Source of the DNA: an uncultured Clostridia bacterium
GTDB taxonomy: Bacteria > Bacillota > Clostridia > Christensenellales > UBA1242
Length of the DNA: 14,503 nucleotides
Direction: 5' to 3'
Assembly: GCA_937911885.1 (NCBI GenBank)
Contig: CALDPW010000007.1
Coordinates: forward strand, 1 to 14,503
Part shown: positions 6,527 through 14,343 of the stretch, piece by piece
How the letters are laid out: each line of letters opens with the position of its first letter
Position numbering within the stretch: position 1 is the first letter of the stretch
Notes under the pieces: model-generated
Databases searched by the model: none
The model's input: the letters and a program-made list of their open reading frames with translations, nothing else
What the model was told of the DNA's origin: nothing
Translations under genes and position numbers: made by a program

Positions 6527-7933
6527 TTAATCTAATATTTGTTTTAAAAGCTCATTAACCTTTTGTGGATTAGCTTTTCCGGCACTAACCTTCATAACTT
6601 GTCCAACTAAAAATCCAATTGCCTTAACGTTTCCGGACTTATAATCTTCAACCGATTTTGGATTGTTGTTAACAACTTGTTCAACAATTTTTTGCAACTC
6701 GCCCGAATCACTAATTTGTTTTAATCCAAGTTTTTCAACTATTTGGCTTGCTGTGTTATCAGTTCCCCAAAGTTGTTCAAACACTTGTTTTCCGGCTGTT
6801 GCACTAATTTCGTTACTTGCAACCAATTGTAATAGTTCTGCAAAGTTATTTGCGCTAATTAAAATATTGTTATCAACTGTTTTTCTTAAAACTTCGTTAA
6901 TAATCCAGTTTGCAACCAATTTTGCATTGTTAACCTTAGAATAAACTTCGTCAAAGTAATCACTAATGGTTTTAATTGCAACAAGTAAACCTGCATCGTA
7001 ATCGCTAAGTCCCAAATTAATATAGTTTTCCTTTCTAACACTTGGCAACACTGGCAAACTGTTTTTAATATCTAATACTTGTTGTGGTGTAATATTAACA
7101 GCAATCAAATCTGGATCTGGGAAGTATCTATAATCTTGACTATCCTCTTTTGTTCTCATGCTCTTTGTTTCGCCAATGCTATCGTCCCAACGAAGAGTTT
7201 GTTGAATAATGCGATGTCCATCCTCAATCTCTTCAATTTGACGTTTTTGTTCGTAACAAATTGCACGGTGAACAGCTTTAAAACTGTTAAGGTTTTTCAT
7301 TTCTGTTCTGGTTCCTAGTTTGTCGCTACCCTTTGGCTTAACCGATAAGTTAACATCGCAACGCAAACTACCTTCTTCCATTTTAACATCCGAAATTCCA
7401 GTATAGGCAATTGTGTTTTTTAATGTTTCCAAAAATGCAACAGCTTCGTCAGCAGATGAAATATCTGGTTCGGTAACAATTTCGATTAGTGGAACACCAC
7501 CACGGTTGTAATCTATAATTGAACCACCCACACCATCGTGCACAAGTTTTCCAGCATCTTCTTCAAGGTGAATACGATTTAATCTAACAACCTTTTTGTT
7601 GCCGTTAACATTAAATTCAACTTTACCATTAATACATAAAGGATATTCTAATTGACTAATTTGATATGCTTTACTTAAATCAGGATAAAAATAGTTTTTG
7701 CGTTCAAACACACTATAATTATTTATTTCGCAATTAAATGCCAATCCTGCCATAACAGCATATTCTACAGCTTTTTTGTTTAATACGGGCAATGCGCCCG
7801 GAAATCCTAAACAAACTGGACAACAGTTGCTGTTTGGATTGTCTCCAAAGCTGTTTTTGCATGAACAAAAACATTTTGTGTTGGTTTTTAATTCGCAGTG
7901 AACTTCTAACCCAATAACAACATCGTATTCCAT
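6527..7933 (-). CDS. gatB: Asp-tRNA(Asn)/Glu-tRNA(Gln) amidotransferase subunit B
   Basis: GatB is the kinase/tRNA-binding subunit of GatCAB: it phosphorylates Glu or Asp on mischarged tRNA and accepts ammonia from GatA. The 468 residues match the family's usual length. Visible marks are GLEVHCELKT at 8-17, the zinc cysteines C23, C25, C38 and C41 (FCSC...CPVC), LGFPGALPVLN, the IHLEEDAGK motif, DYNRGGVPLIEIVTEPD, MKEGSLR-like MEEGSLRCDVN, and the C-terminal helical GatB/YqeY tail ending NPQKVNELLKQIL. Its ATG overlaps the gatA stop (TAATG at 7935-7931) and a GGAGG lies inside the gatA end, so translation is coupled. It is the last gene of gatC-gatA-gatB. Presence of GatCAB means this bacterium makes Gln-tRNA or Asn-tRNA (or both) indirectly. 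Confidence 0.97.
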   Translation of the reverse strand: MEYDVVIGLEVHCELKTNTKCFCSCKNSFGDNPNSNCCPVCLGFPGALPVLNKKAVEYAVMAGLAFNCEINNYSVFERKNYFYPDLSKAYQISQLEYPLCINGKVEFNVNGNKKVVRLNRIHLEEDAGKLVHDGVGGSIIDYNRGGVPLIEIVTEPDISSADEAVAFLETLKNTIAYTGISDVKMEEGSLRCDVNLSVKPKGSDKLGTRTEMKNLNSFKAVHRAICYEQKRQIEEIEDGHRIIQQTLRWDDSIGETKSMRTKEDSQDYRYFPDPDLIAVNITPQQVLDIKNSLPVLPSVRKENYINLGLSDYDAGLLVAIKTISDYFDEVYSKVNNAKLVANWIINEVLRKTVDNNILISANNFAELLQLVASNEISATAGKQVFEQLWGTDNTASQIVEKLGLKQISDSGELQKIVEQVVNNNPKSVEDYKSGNVKAIGFLVGQVMKVSAGKANPQKVNELLKQILD

Positions 7934-9372
7934 TATTTAGCCTCCCTTGAATCAAACACATCAGCAACGTTAAATAATGTTTGTTCACTAAATTTATTTC
8001 CAATAAGTTGCATACCAATTGGAAGGCCATTGCTACTCATTCCACAAGGGACCGAAATAGCTGGCAAACCTGCAATGTTTACAGGAACAGTGTAAACGTC
8101 CGATAAATACATCGATAATGTATCACCAATTTTTTCGCCAACCTTAAAAGCAGGTGTTGGACTTGTTGGTGTTAACAACACATCACATTTATTAAACACA
8201 TTGTTAAATTCGGATACAATAAGTTTTTGAACAGCTTTTGCTTTTTTGTAATAAGCATCGTAATAACCCGAACTTAAAACATAGTTGCCAAGCATAATAC
8301 GACGTTTAACTTCTTTGCCAAAACCGTTTGTTCTGTTTTTTAAATAAAGCTCGTTAATGTTATTAAATCCATCACCCGAAACACCATACTTAACACCATC
8401 AAAACGTGCCAAGTTGCTTGCAGCTTCGGCTGAGCTTAAAATATAGTAGCAAGATAGCGCATTGTTTATGTTAGGCATGCTAACTTCAACAATTTGAGCC
8501 CCTTGTTTTTTATAAAATTCGGCAGCATCTAATATTTTTTGTTTAACCTCGGCATCCAATCCTTCGCCAAAGAACTCGGAAATAATACCAATTCTAACGC
8601 CTTTAACATCGCCTTTAAACGATTGCAAATAATCAACTTTTGGTTGGTTTTTGTTGCTTGTTTCTTCTTTTTCGTCATAGCCACAAATAGCATTTAACAT
8701 TGCGGCACTATCTTTAACTGTTTTTGTTAAAGGACCAGCTTGATCAAGTGATGAAGCAAAAGCAACAATTCCATATCTCGAAACCAAACCATATGTTGGC
8801 TTTAATCCAACACAGCCACAAAGGCTAGCTGGTTGACGAACAGAACCACCTGTATCGGTTCCAATTGATGCATAGCACAAATTTGCAGAAACAGCACATG
8901 CAGATCCACCGCTGCTACCACCCGAAACATATTCGGGATTATGTGGGTTTAGTGCAGGACCAAATGCAGAGTTTTCGGTTGAAGAACCCATTGCAAATTC
9001 GTCCAAGTTGTTTTTGCCAACAATAACAACATATTGACTTTTTAATTTTTCAATAATTGTTGCATCATATGGAGCAACAAAATTTTCTAAAAATTTGCTA
9101 CTACATGTTGTTTTTAAGTCTTTAATATTAATGTTATCCTTAATGGTGATTGGAACCCCAGCAAGCAAAGGTAAATCCTTACCTTCGGCACGCATAGCAT
9201 CAACAAGTTTTGCTTGGTTTAATGCATATTCTTTTGTTACTGAGTTAAGAGCATTAAGGTGTTTGTTGTTTTCAATGTTAGCCAAGCATTGTTCTGTTAA
9301 TTCAACACTTGTAACCTTTTGTTGTTTAAGCAGCTCAGCCACTTCTAATAAACTAAGTTTTGTGTAATCCAT
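7933..9372 (-). CDS. gatA: Asp-tRNA(Asn)/Glu-tRNA(Gln) amidotransferase subunit A
   Basis: GatA hydrolyses glutamine and channels the ammonia to GatB. The 479-residue protein has the amidase-signature catalytic triad Lys-cisSer-Ser at K78 (TIKDN), S153 (in GGSSGGSACA) and S177 (in GTDTGGSVRQ), matching the positions known for Staphylococcus GatA almost exactly. Other family marks are NLDEFAMGSSTENSAFG, LKPTYGLVSRYG and the terminal GLPAISVPCG and GLPIGMQLIG. ATG at 9372 follows AGGAG by five bases. It lies eight bases after gatC and overlaps gatB by one base, the classic operon order. Nothing unusual is seen in the protein. Confidence 0.97.
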   Translation of the reverse strand: MDYTKLSLLEVAELLKQQKVTSVELTEQCLANIENNKHLNALNSVTKEYALNQAKLVDAMRAEGKDLPLLAGVPITIKDNINIKDLKTTCSSKFLENFVAPYDATIIEKLKSQYVVIVGKNNLDEFAMGSSTENSAFGPALNPHNPEYVSGGSSGGSACAVSANLCYASIGTDTGGSVRQPASLCGCVGLKPTYGLVSRYGIVAFASSLDQAGPLTKTVKDSAAMLNAICGYDEKEETSNKNQPKVDYLQSFKGDVKGVRIGIISEFFGEGLDAEVKQKILDAAEFYKKQGAQIVEVSMPNINNALSCYYILSSAEAASNLARFDGVKYGVSGDGFNNINELYLKNRTNGFGKEVKRRIMLGNYVLSSGYYDAYYKKAKAVQKLIVSEFNNVFNKCDVLLTPTSPTPAFKVGEKIGDTLSMYLSDVYTVPVNIAGLPAISVPCGMSSNGLPIGMQLIGNKFSEQTLFNVADVFDSREAK

Positions 9373-9380
9373 ATTAACTC

Positions 9381-9662
9381 CTATTCAATAACAGCAGGAA
9401 CATTAAATCCACCTGCTCGTTTTTTTGGTGCGTTTTTAATAGCTTCTTCTTGTGATAGTGAATTATTAGGATTATCTTCACGTAAATTATTTAAATTAAT
9501 TGCCTCATTCTCTAAATTTACCGAGCTTGTATCAATTTTTGAAAGTGTGTTAACATATTCAACAATTTGACCTAGTTCTTCTTTGAAATTTTCTATTTCA
9601 TTTTCCGAAAACTCCAACTTTGAAAGTTTTGCAATATGCTTAATATCTTCTGTGGTTATCAT
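9381..9662 (-). CDS. gatC: Asp-tRNA(Asn)/Glu-tRNA(Gln) amidotransferase subunit C
   Basis: GatC is the small subunit that wraps around and stabilises the GatA-GatB interface. The 93-residue protein starts with the typical ITTEDIKHIAKLSKLEFSE helix, has the helical EELGQIVEYVNTLSKIDTS segment and ends with the conserved LREDNP ... RAGGFNVPAVIE tail that packs on GatA. ATG at 9662 is preceded by GGAGG (9667-9671). It is the first gene of the operon, directly behind a strong extended -10 promoter. Confidence 0.95.
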   Translation of the reverse strand: MITTEDIKHIAKLSKLEFSENEIENFKEELGQIVEYVNTLSKIDTSSVNLENEAINLNNLREDNPNNSLSQEEAIKNAPKKRAGGFNVPAVIE

Positions 9663-9697
9663 AATACCTCCTACAATTAATTTAAAATACCACGCAA

Positions 9698-9726
9698 ATT
9701 ATACCACATAAATACAATTTAGTAAA
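9698..9726 (-). promoter_or_regulatory. Promoter of the gatCAB operon
   Basis: On the minus strand: TTTACT (9726-9721), a 17-base spacer ending in TGG, then a perfect TATAAT (9703-9698), an extended -10. The expected start near 9691 gives a leader of about 29 bases with GGAGG. No attenuator or T-box is visible. Confidence 0.75.
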
Positions 9727-9823
9727 ACATATAGTTTTAACAAAAAAATTAAAAAGCACATAAAATGGCTAATTTTTGGTAGTGATAGTATATTAAATTG
9801 TGGCTAATTAGTCAACAGCACAA

Positions 9824-9852
9824 TAAAAAAATTCGGTTTTAAAAACCGAATT
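9824..9852 (-). terminator. Rho-independent terminator of the ArsP_2-like permease gene
   Basis: Stem aattcggttt / aaaccgaatt (10 bp) with a 3-base loop, overlapping the TAA stop of the permease gene and followed on the minus strand by a run of six T. The adjacent 9727-9823 shows no further recognisable element. Confidence 0.85.
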
Positions 9853-10804
9853 AAAAGCATAACATAACTCCCATTATTGCATAGCCTAGTGCAATTGATA
9901 ACAACAACAATCCACCAACAATTAATAAATTATGTTTAATATTTTTATTTTGTTTAAATAATACTGCAATAGCAATTCCTGCATTAACACTAAGACCTGC
10001 AACAGCAGCACCAAAACTTATACCTTCCAATAAAAACAATTGTGTAATAAGAACACTGCTAGCACAATTAGGAATTAACCCAACAACGCCAACAACCAAT
10101 GGTTGCAACCAAGTAAATGTTTGCATAAAGCTTATAACATTGTTTTCACCAACAAAAAATATAATCATTCCTAGTGCCAAATTTATTGCAAAAATATATG
10201 CAAATATTTTTAGGCTATGAATTAATGGATGAATAAAAAACTTTTTAAGTGTGTTACGATTTCCTTCAATTTCGTGACCACAGCAACCATCAATGTTTGT
10301 GTGTAAATCTGCAACTTGCTCATCGTTTGTTGTGGCTTGTTCTTCATTATCATCATGCAAGTGATTGTGCTCTTGTGCTGGTTTTAATGTTGTTAACGGA
10401 TTGTTTGCATAATGTTTACGCAACACAAAATCAATTCCATACCCAACAATAATTGCAAACAAAAACTTTACTGCTAAAATTGGAAAAATTAAATAAGCTT
10501 TTGTTGGATTTGATAAAATAATTGGAATTGCTTCATCGCTTGTTGCAATAAAAATTGCCAACATTGTTCCAACTTTAATATATTTTCGTGAGTATAAATC
10601 ACTAGCCACAACCGAAAATCCACATTGTGGAATTAATCCCAAACTTGCACCAATTAATGTTGCACATTTGCCTTGTGTATATTTTAAAAACTTTGTGCTA
10701 GTGCTAACCTTTTCCTCCATTAATTCTATTGCAATATATAGCAAAATTAAAAATGGAAGCACTTTAAGCGAATCAATAAATGAATCTAATAAAACTTCCC
10801 ACAT
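9851..10804 (-). CDS. Putative ArsP_2-like 10-TM heavy-metal/organoarsenical permease
   Basis: The 317-residue membrane protein resembles the family annotated as putative 10TM heavy-metal exporter (ArsP_2), typically starting MW-x-VLLD-x-xxDSLK-xxPFL as here. It contains two related halves: LGLIPQCGFSVVASDLY (about 55-71) with IATSDEAIPIIL, and VGLIPNCASSVLITQLF (about 251-267) with NAGIAIAVLF. The repeated GLIPxC motif suggests an internally duplicated transporter with a conserved cysteine in each half. Between the halves a hydrophilic loop (about 141-182) holds H146, H148, H150, H168, C174, C175 and H177, likely to bind metal. ATG at 10804 lies four bases after the queH stop with an AAAGGA site, so the gene depends on the queH promoter. 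Substrate is unproven; export of a metal or metalloid is inference from the family. Confidence 0.75.
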   Translation of the reverse strand: MWEVLLDSFIDSLKVLPFLILLYIAIELMEEKVSTSTKFLKYTQGKCATLIGASLGLIPQCGFSVVASDLYSRKYIKVGTMLAIFIATSDEAIPIILSNPTKAYLIFPILAVKFLFAIIVGYGIDFVLRKHYANNPLTTLKPAQEHNHLHDDNEEQATTNDEQVADLHTNIDGCCGHEIEGNRNTLKKFFIHPLIHSLKIFAYIFAINLALGMIIFFVGENNVISFMQTFTWLQPLVVGVVGLIPNCASSVLITQLFLLEGISFGAAVAGLSVNAGIAIAVLFKQNKNIKHNLLIVGGLLLLSIALGYAIMGVMLCF

Positions 10805-10808
10805 AATA

Positions 10809-11428
10809 TTATTCCTTTACTCTTCTATTAGCCAAACTAAACCTGCAACCACAATAATCTTGTCTATAAAGATTTAGTTGCTTACTTTGATTAATGCTAA
10901 ACAAATAACCGTTTTGCTTTTTAAAATCAGCCGGCAAATACTTCACACCAAACTCAGATTCAAGTTCAAATCCAATTTGATTTAACCAATCAGCATGTTT
11001 ATATGGGCTAACACTAAGTGTTGTTCCAAAATAATCAAATCCAAGTTGTTTTGCCATTTGGCAAGTATCACCTAAACGTTGTTTATAACACTGATAACAA
11101 CGCTTTCAAGCTCCAAACCTTTTGCTATTTTTAAAAAACTATCCTCGTTATGGTTTGGCACAATAACTTCAATTTTGTTTTTTAATTTTTTATTTAACTC
11201 GTTAATTAACCTAATTTGTTCGTTTTTTCGTTTTTCAAATTCTTCCACAGGAAACAAACAAGGATTATAATAATAAACAGTAATTAAAAACTGCTCACTA
11301 AGCCTATTTAGTGCTGTGGTGGAACATGGCGCACAACAACTTTGTAGCAAAAGCTTTGGTGTTTTGCCACATTGTTTTAATTCGCTTATTAAATTTGTTA
11401 ATTCTTGGTCGTAATTTTTCACGCACAT
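10809..11428 (-). pseudogene. queH: Epoxyqueuosine reductase QueH, broken by a frameshift
   Basis: QueH (DUF208) reduces epoxyqueuosine to queuosine in tRNA wobble position 34, the last step of queuosine synthesis, using an Fe-S cluster and a dimetal site. The first half contains LLLQSCCAPCSTTAL and ITVYYYNPCLFPVEEFEKR. The second half has RCYQCYKQRLGDTCQMA, GFDYFGTTLSVSPYKH, KYLPADFKKQNGY and LYRQDYCGC, so all cysteine motifs survive. The halves are in different frames. The shift lies between 11103 and 11108: adding one base before the AGCGTTG there restores LEERCYQCYK. The upstream frame stops at 11072. Either one base was lost in the cell, or it is an assembly or read error. The message may start at GTG 11422 (see the promoter) rather than ATG 11428. 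The permease gene follows in the same operon. Confidence 0.9.
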
Positions 11429-11457
11429 ATTTTAGCACAAATCAATTAGTTATGCAA
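11429..11457 (-). promoter_or_regulatory. Promoter of queH and the permease gene, apparently leaderless
   Basis: On the minus strand: TTGCAT (11457-11452), a 17-base spacer ending TGC (extended -10), then TAAAAT (11434-11429). The -10 box directly abuts ATG 11428, so the normal start point falls about seven bases on, at the GTG codon 11422-11420. No Shine-Dalgarno is present. Confidence 0.6.
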
Positions 11458-11484
11458 AATTTTATTTGTGTAATATTTTGTATC

Positions 11485-11522
11485 TTTTTATAAAACAAAA
11501 AATATGCCACAAGGCATATTTT
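11485..11522 (-). terminator. Rho-independent terminator of the small membrane protein gene
   Basis: Stem aaaatatgcc / ggcatatttt (10 bp, loop acaa) at 11499-11522 overlaps the TAA stop and is followed on the minus strand by a T-rich tract. Confidence 0.85.
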
Positions 11523-11952
11523 AGCGTGATTTTTTTATAATAGATTTAAGTTCAACAATGTTTTGTCCTTGCCAAAACATAATAATAGATAAAACCGATA
11601 AACAAGCACTAAATCCAATTGCAATTGAAAACAATGGTGAATTTATTAGCATGGCAACACCATTAAAACTATTTGCAGCATAAACAATTATGCCCATAGC
11701 AATACACAAAAATGTTAAGCCATAAAAAACCAATCCCGAAATGTATTTTAAGTTTCCAATTTTGGTTGCATACACATCAAACATAACAGTAAAAATTAAT
11801 ATAATAGACCAAACATAGTAAACAACTTGCTGATAAATTGGCACACTGTTTAAAGTCATGGCAACCATAAACGCCACACTAACCAAAACAACAATAATTG
11901 CCAGCGCATAATAGCCAATATAATATAATCCCTTTTTTAACGAAACGTCCAT
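11521..11952 (-). CDS. Small integral membrane protein of unknown function, four predicted helices
   Basis: I do not recognise a family for this 143-residue protein. It has a short basic N-terminus (MDVSLKKG), then four hydrophobic segments at about 9-32, 42-60, 67-92 and 103-126, and a basic cytoplasmic tail (ELKSIIKKSR). There is no signal-peptide cleavage site and no obvious charged residue inside the membrane parts except near D60. The start is well supported by GGGGGA at 11958-11963 five bases or so before the ATG. It has its own hairpin terminator and lies alone between the P-type ATPase and queH, so context gives no function. Codon use matches the AT-rich neighbours. Confidence 0.8.
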   Translation of the reverse strand: MDVSLKKGLYYIGYYALAIIVVLVSVAFMVAMTLNSVPIYQQVVYYVWSIILIFTVMFDVYATKIGNLKYISGLVFYGLTFLCIAMGIIVYAANSFNGVAMLINSPLFSIAIGFSACLSVLSIIMFWQGQNIVELKSIIKKSR

Positions 11953-11971
11953 TATTATCCCCCTTTATATG

Positions 11972-12000
11972 TTAATATTAGTTTTAATAATATTTGATAA
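11972..12000 (-). promoter_or_regulatory. Possible promoter of the small membrane protein gene
   Basis: TTATCA (12000-11995), 17 bases, TATTAA (11977-11972) on the minus strand, each matching consensus at four of six positions. The start would lie near 11965, just before the GGGGGA site. Chance matches are common in this AT-rich DNA. Confidence 0.35.
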
Positions 12001-12030
12001 ATTATTCATATTAACACCTAGGTAATTTTT

Positions 12031-12068
12031 AACAAAAAAAACAGCTTTCCAAAATGGAAAACTGTTTT
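12031..12068 (-). terminator. Rho-independent terminator of the P-type ATPase gene
   Basis: Stem aaaacagctttcca / tggaaaactgtttt with one internal mismatch and loop aaa (12038-12068), followed on the minus strand by a T-run, five bases after the ATPase stop codon. Confidence 0.85.
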
Positions 12069-12072
12069 TATT

Positions 12073-14307
12073 TTAAAGTTTAATTCTGTTGCACAAGTTA
12101 ACAATATTTGCATATAGTGGATAACTAAATTGCATTAAGCACAATATGAACAATACATTTTGCAAGCTTAATTCAACATATTCGTAGAACGACCATGGAA
12201 TTAGCCACAACATTAACACGCACAAAATTATCATTCCGGCATACATAAATGATCTGTAAGTATCAAGTGGTTTGCACAACTTAAACAATACCAACAATCC
12301 AGAGAATGTTACAAGCAAGCTTGCCATTGTTTCAAATTGTCCACTTGTTCCAACAATAACATCAAATAGGTAACAAGCAATAACGTTTATTGCAAATATT
12401 ATTGCACCCGGTAGCGACCTTATAATAAGGTTGGATAGGAACTTTCCTTTTATTGGTTCTTTGTTTGGCTGCAATGCCAAGAAGAACGAAGGAACACCAA
12501 TTACACAGTATTCAAGTAATAAAATTTGGTTTGTGTTAAATGGATATTCAATACTAATAATCAAGCAGAAGATTGAAATCAAAATAGTAAATAGTGTTTT
12601 CATTAAGAATAACGAACTACTTTTTTGAATGTTGTTAATAACTCTTCTACCCTCGGCAACAACACTTGGCATGCTCGAAAAATTACTATCAAGCAACACT
12701 AAGTGGCTAACATTACGTGTAGCCTCGCTACCACTAGCCATTGCAATTGAGCAATCGGCTTCTTTTAAAGCTAAAATATCGTTAACACCATCGCCTGTCA
12801 TGGCAACTTTGTGACCTTTATTTTTTAACGCTTTAACCAAAATACTTTTTTGTTCTGGCGAAACTCTTCCAAACACAGTGTATTTTTCAGCTGCTTCAAC
12901 AACTTGTTGTTCGTTTAAGCCTTCCAAACTAATAAACTTTTCGGCATTTTCAACGCCAACACGTTTACTAACTTCACTAACAGTAATTGGATTATCACCA
13001 CTAATAATTTTAACTTGAACAGCGTTATCTTTAAACCATTGAATGGTTTCTTGCGCATCTTGTCTAATATGATCTTCAATAATAATTAAAGCAAGTGGGG
13101 TGCGATTTGCTGGCAATTTGTCGCCATCAATTTTTCCATCGCATTTAACTAACAATATTACTCTAAATCCCTTTTGAGCATATTGTTTAACCAACTTATC
13201 AATTTCGGCATCTTTTTGTTTTAACACAAACTCAGGGGCTCCAAAAGCATAGGTTTCGCCATTTTTAAAGGTTACACCACTAAGCTTTCTAGCTGATGAG
13301 AATGGCAAAACAACATCCTTAGTAAATTCTTTTGAATAACCAAAGTGCATTGCAAGTGCTCTGGATGTTTGGTTGTTATCTTCCAAAGCTGTTAATAACG
13401 AACCCATAACATCGTTAATTGGATAATTAATATCTTTTAATTGAATAACTGTGTTAACCTTCATGGTTCCATCAGTTATTGTTCCTGTTTTATCTAAACA
13501 CAAAACATCGGCACGAGCCAACATTTCAATAGAATACAAGTCTTGAACCAATGTGCGACGTTTTGCAAGTTTTACAACACCTGCGGCTAATGCCACACTG
13601 GTTAACAAAAACATACCGGCAGGAATCATACCAATAATACTACCTGCTGTTTTTTGAATTGTATCCGGAATTGTTCCAAGTTCTTTAAAGTTGTTAAAAT
13701 ACATTAAAATTGCAATAGGAATTACAACCAAGCAAATGCAACGAACAATAATGTTCATACTTCTAAGCAGTTCGCTTTTTGGTTTTTTGTATTCTTTTGC
13801 TTTTGCAGCAAGTTTTGATGTGTAGTTAAATTCGCCAACACTATTAACAAGCGCTGTGCAATTACCCGAAGCAACAAAACTTCCTGAATATAAAATATCG
13901 CCTTTGCGTTTTTTAACTGCAACACTTTCACCTGTTAACAAACTTTCGTTTGCTTCAAGTTCACCATCTATCAAAATGCAATCGGCACAAATTTGTTTGC
14001 CAGTGTTAAAGAAAATTATATCATCTAACACAACATCGCCAACAGGAATATCTTGTTTTAATCCATCACGCAACACAGTTGCTGTTGGTGCTGTTACCAG
14101 CGAAATTTTTTCAATGGTGTGTTTTGCTTTTATTTCTTGCACAATACCAATACCAATATTTGCGAGGTCGATTAAAAGGTCGTTACTTGTTAATTCGATT
14201 TCTGGAACAAGGTCTAATTGTTCGCGTTGGAAAAGTGAGTGTAAAAATTCGCTGGTTGTACTTTTGCGTTCCAACATCAGGATTGGATAGTCGAGTAACT
14301 GCTTCAA
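12073..14307 (-). CDS. P-type cation-transporting ATPase (CtpE-like), N-terminus replaced by a LysR fragment
   Basis: The frame encodes 744 residues, of which about residue 50 onward is a P-type ATPase driving cation transport across the membrane. It shows the actuator motif TGES (125-128), LCLDKTGTITDG with the phosphorylated D272, the nucleotide-domain SGDNPITV and TGDGVND (504-510), and a membrane-4 motif IPAGMFLLTSVALA (228-241) in place of PEGL, as I recall for the CtpE-like subfamily of Bacillota. Four or more helices follow 540. Cation specificity cannot be read; CtpE of mycobacteria handles calcium. Residues 1-49 instead read as a LysR effector domain. The first membrane helices, normally preceding IVQEIKAKHTIEKISL, are missing, so the protein as written cannot work. 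The listed start (TTG 14307) is an artefact of the join, and the authentic start is not in the window. Confidence 0.9.
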   Translation of the reverse strand: MKQLLDYPILMLERKSTTSEFLHSLFQREQLDLVPEIELTSNDLLIDLANIGIGIVQEIKAKHTIEKISLVTAPTATVLRDGLKQDIPVGDVVLDDIIFFNTGKQICADCILIDGELEANESLLTGESVAVKKRKGDILYSGSFVASGNCTALVNSVGEFNYTSKLAAKAKEYKKPKSELLRSMNIIVRCICLVVIPIAILMYFNNFKELGTIPDTIQKTAGSIIGMIPAGMFLLTSVALAAGVVKLAKRRTLVQDLYSIEMLARADVLCLDKTGTITDGTMKVNTVIQLKDINYPINDVMGSLLTALEDNNQTSRALAMHFGYSKEFTKDVVLPFSSARKLSGVTFKNGETYAFGAPEFVLKQKDAEIDKLVKQYAQKGFRVILLVKCDGKIDGDKLPANRTPLALIIIEDHIRQDAQETIQWFKDNAVQVKIISGDNPITVSEVSKRVGVENAEKFISLEGLNEQQVVEAAEKYTVFGRVSPEQKSILVKALKNKGHKVAMTGDGVNDILALKEADCSIAMASGSEATRNVSHLVLLDSNFSSMPSVVAEGRRVINNIQKSSSLFLMKTLFTILISIFCLIISIEYPFNTNQILLLEYCVIGVPSFFLALQPNKEPIKGKFLSNLIIRSLPGAIIFAINVIACYLFDVIVGTSGQFETMASLLVTFSGLLVLFKLCKPLDTYRSFMYAGMIILCVLMLWLIPWSFYEYVELSLQNVLFILCLMQFSYPLYANIVNLCNRIKL
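14140..14165. other. Putative junction between LysR-type gene and P-type ATPase gene
   Basis: Downstream of this point on the minus strand the frame is P-type ATPase; upstream it is LysR. The residues at the join, ANIGIGIVQEI, fit both families: LysR domains have IGLGIA here and this ATPase family has IGIIQEI. Base composition also becomes less AT-rich beyond it. This is the mirror of the glyA break at the other end. Confidence 0.75.
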
Positions 14308-14343
14308 TGATAATTTCTTTCCATGAAACCATACAAGAGTTCT
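14155..14343 (-). pseudogene. Fragment of a LysR-family regulator (effector-binding domain)
   Basis: About 63 codons in the same frame as the ATPase read HGKKLSLKQLLDYP, then ILMLERKSTTSEFLHSLF, then DLVPEIELTSNDLLIDLA. This is the typical second half of a LysR substrate-binding domain: the segment before LL-x-YP-hydrophobic, the ligand-contact S-T-T run, the PEIEL strand, then the helix leading to IGLGI. LysR regulators bind a small effector here and control neighbouring operons. There is no DNA-binding domain and no C-terminal end in the window. A TGA at 14346-14344 stops the frame upstream, so the fragment is cut on both sides. It probably belongs to neither the glyA-side nor the ATPase-side genome, judging by its richer GC content. 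Confidence 0.65.

Noticed and set aside
11057..11110. Programmed frameshift in queH
   Set aside because: There is no slippery sequence, stimulatory hairpin or internal Shine-Dalgarno near the shift, and QueH is not known for recoding.
1810..14140. Mycoplasma-type genetic code (TGA read as tryptophan)
   Set aside because: Tryptophans in gatB, the permease and the ATPase-side genes are TGG and the frames are long and uninterrupted under the standard bacterial code.
12073..14307. Novel P-type ATPase with an N-terminal ligand-sensing domain
   Set aside because: The LysR-like part is cut mid-domain, the ATPase lacks its first membrane helices, and composition changes at the join; a chimera explains all of this better.
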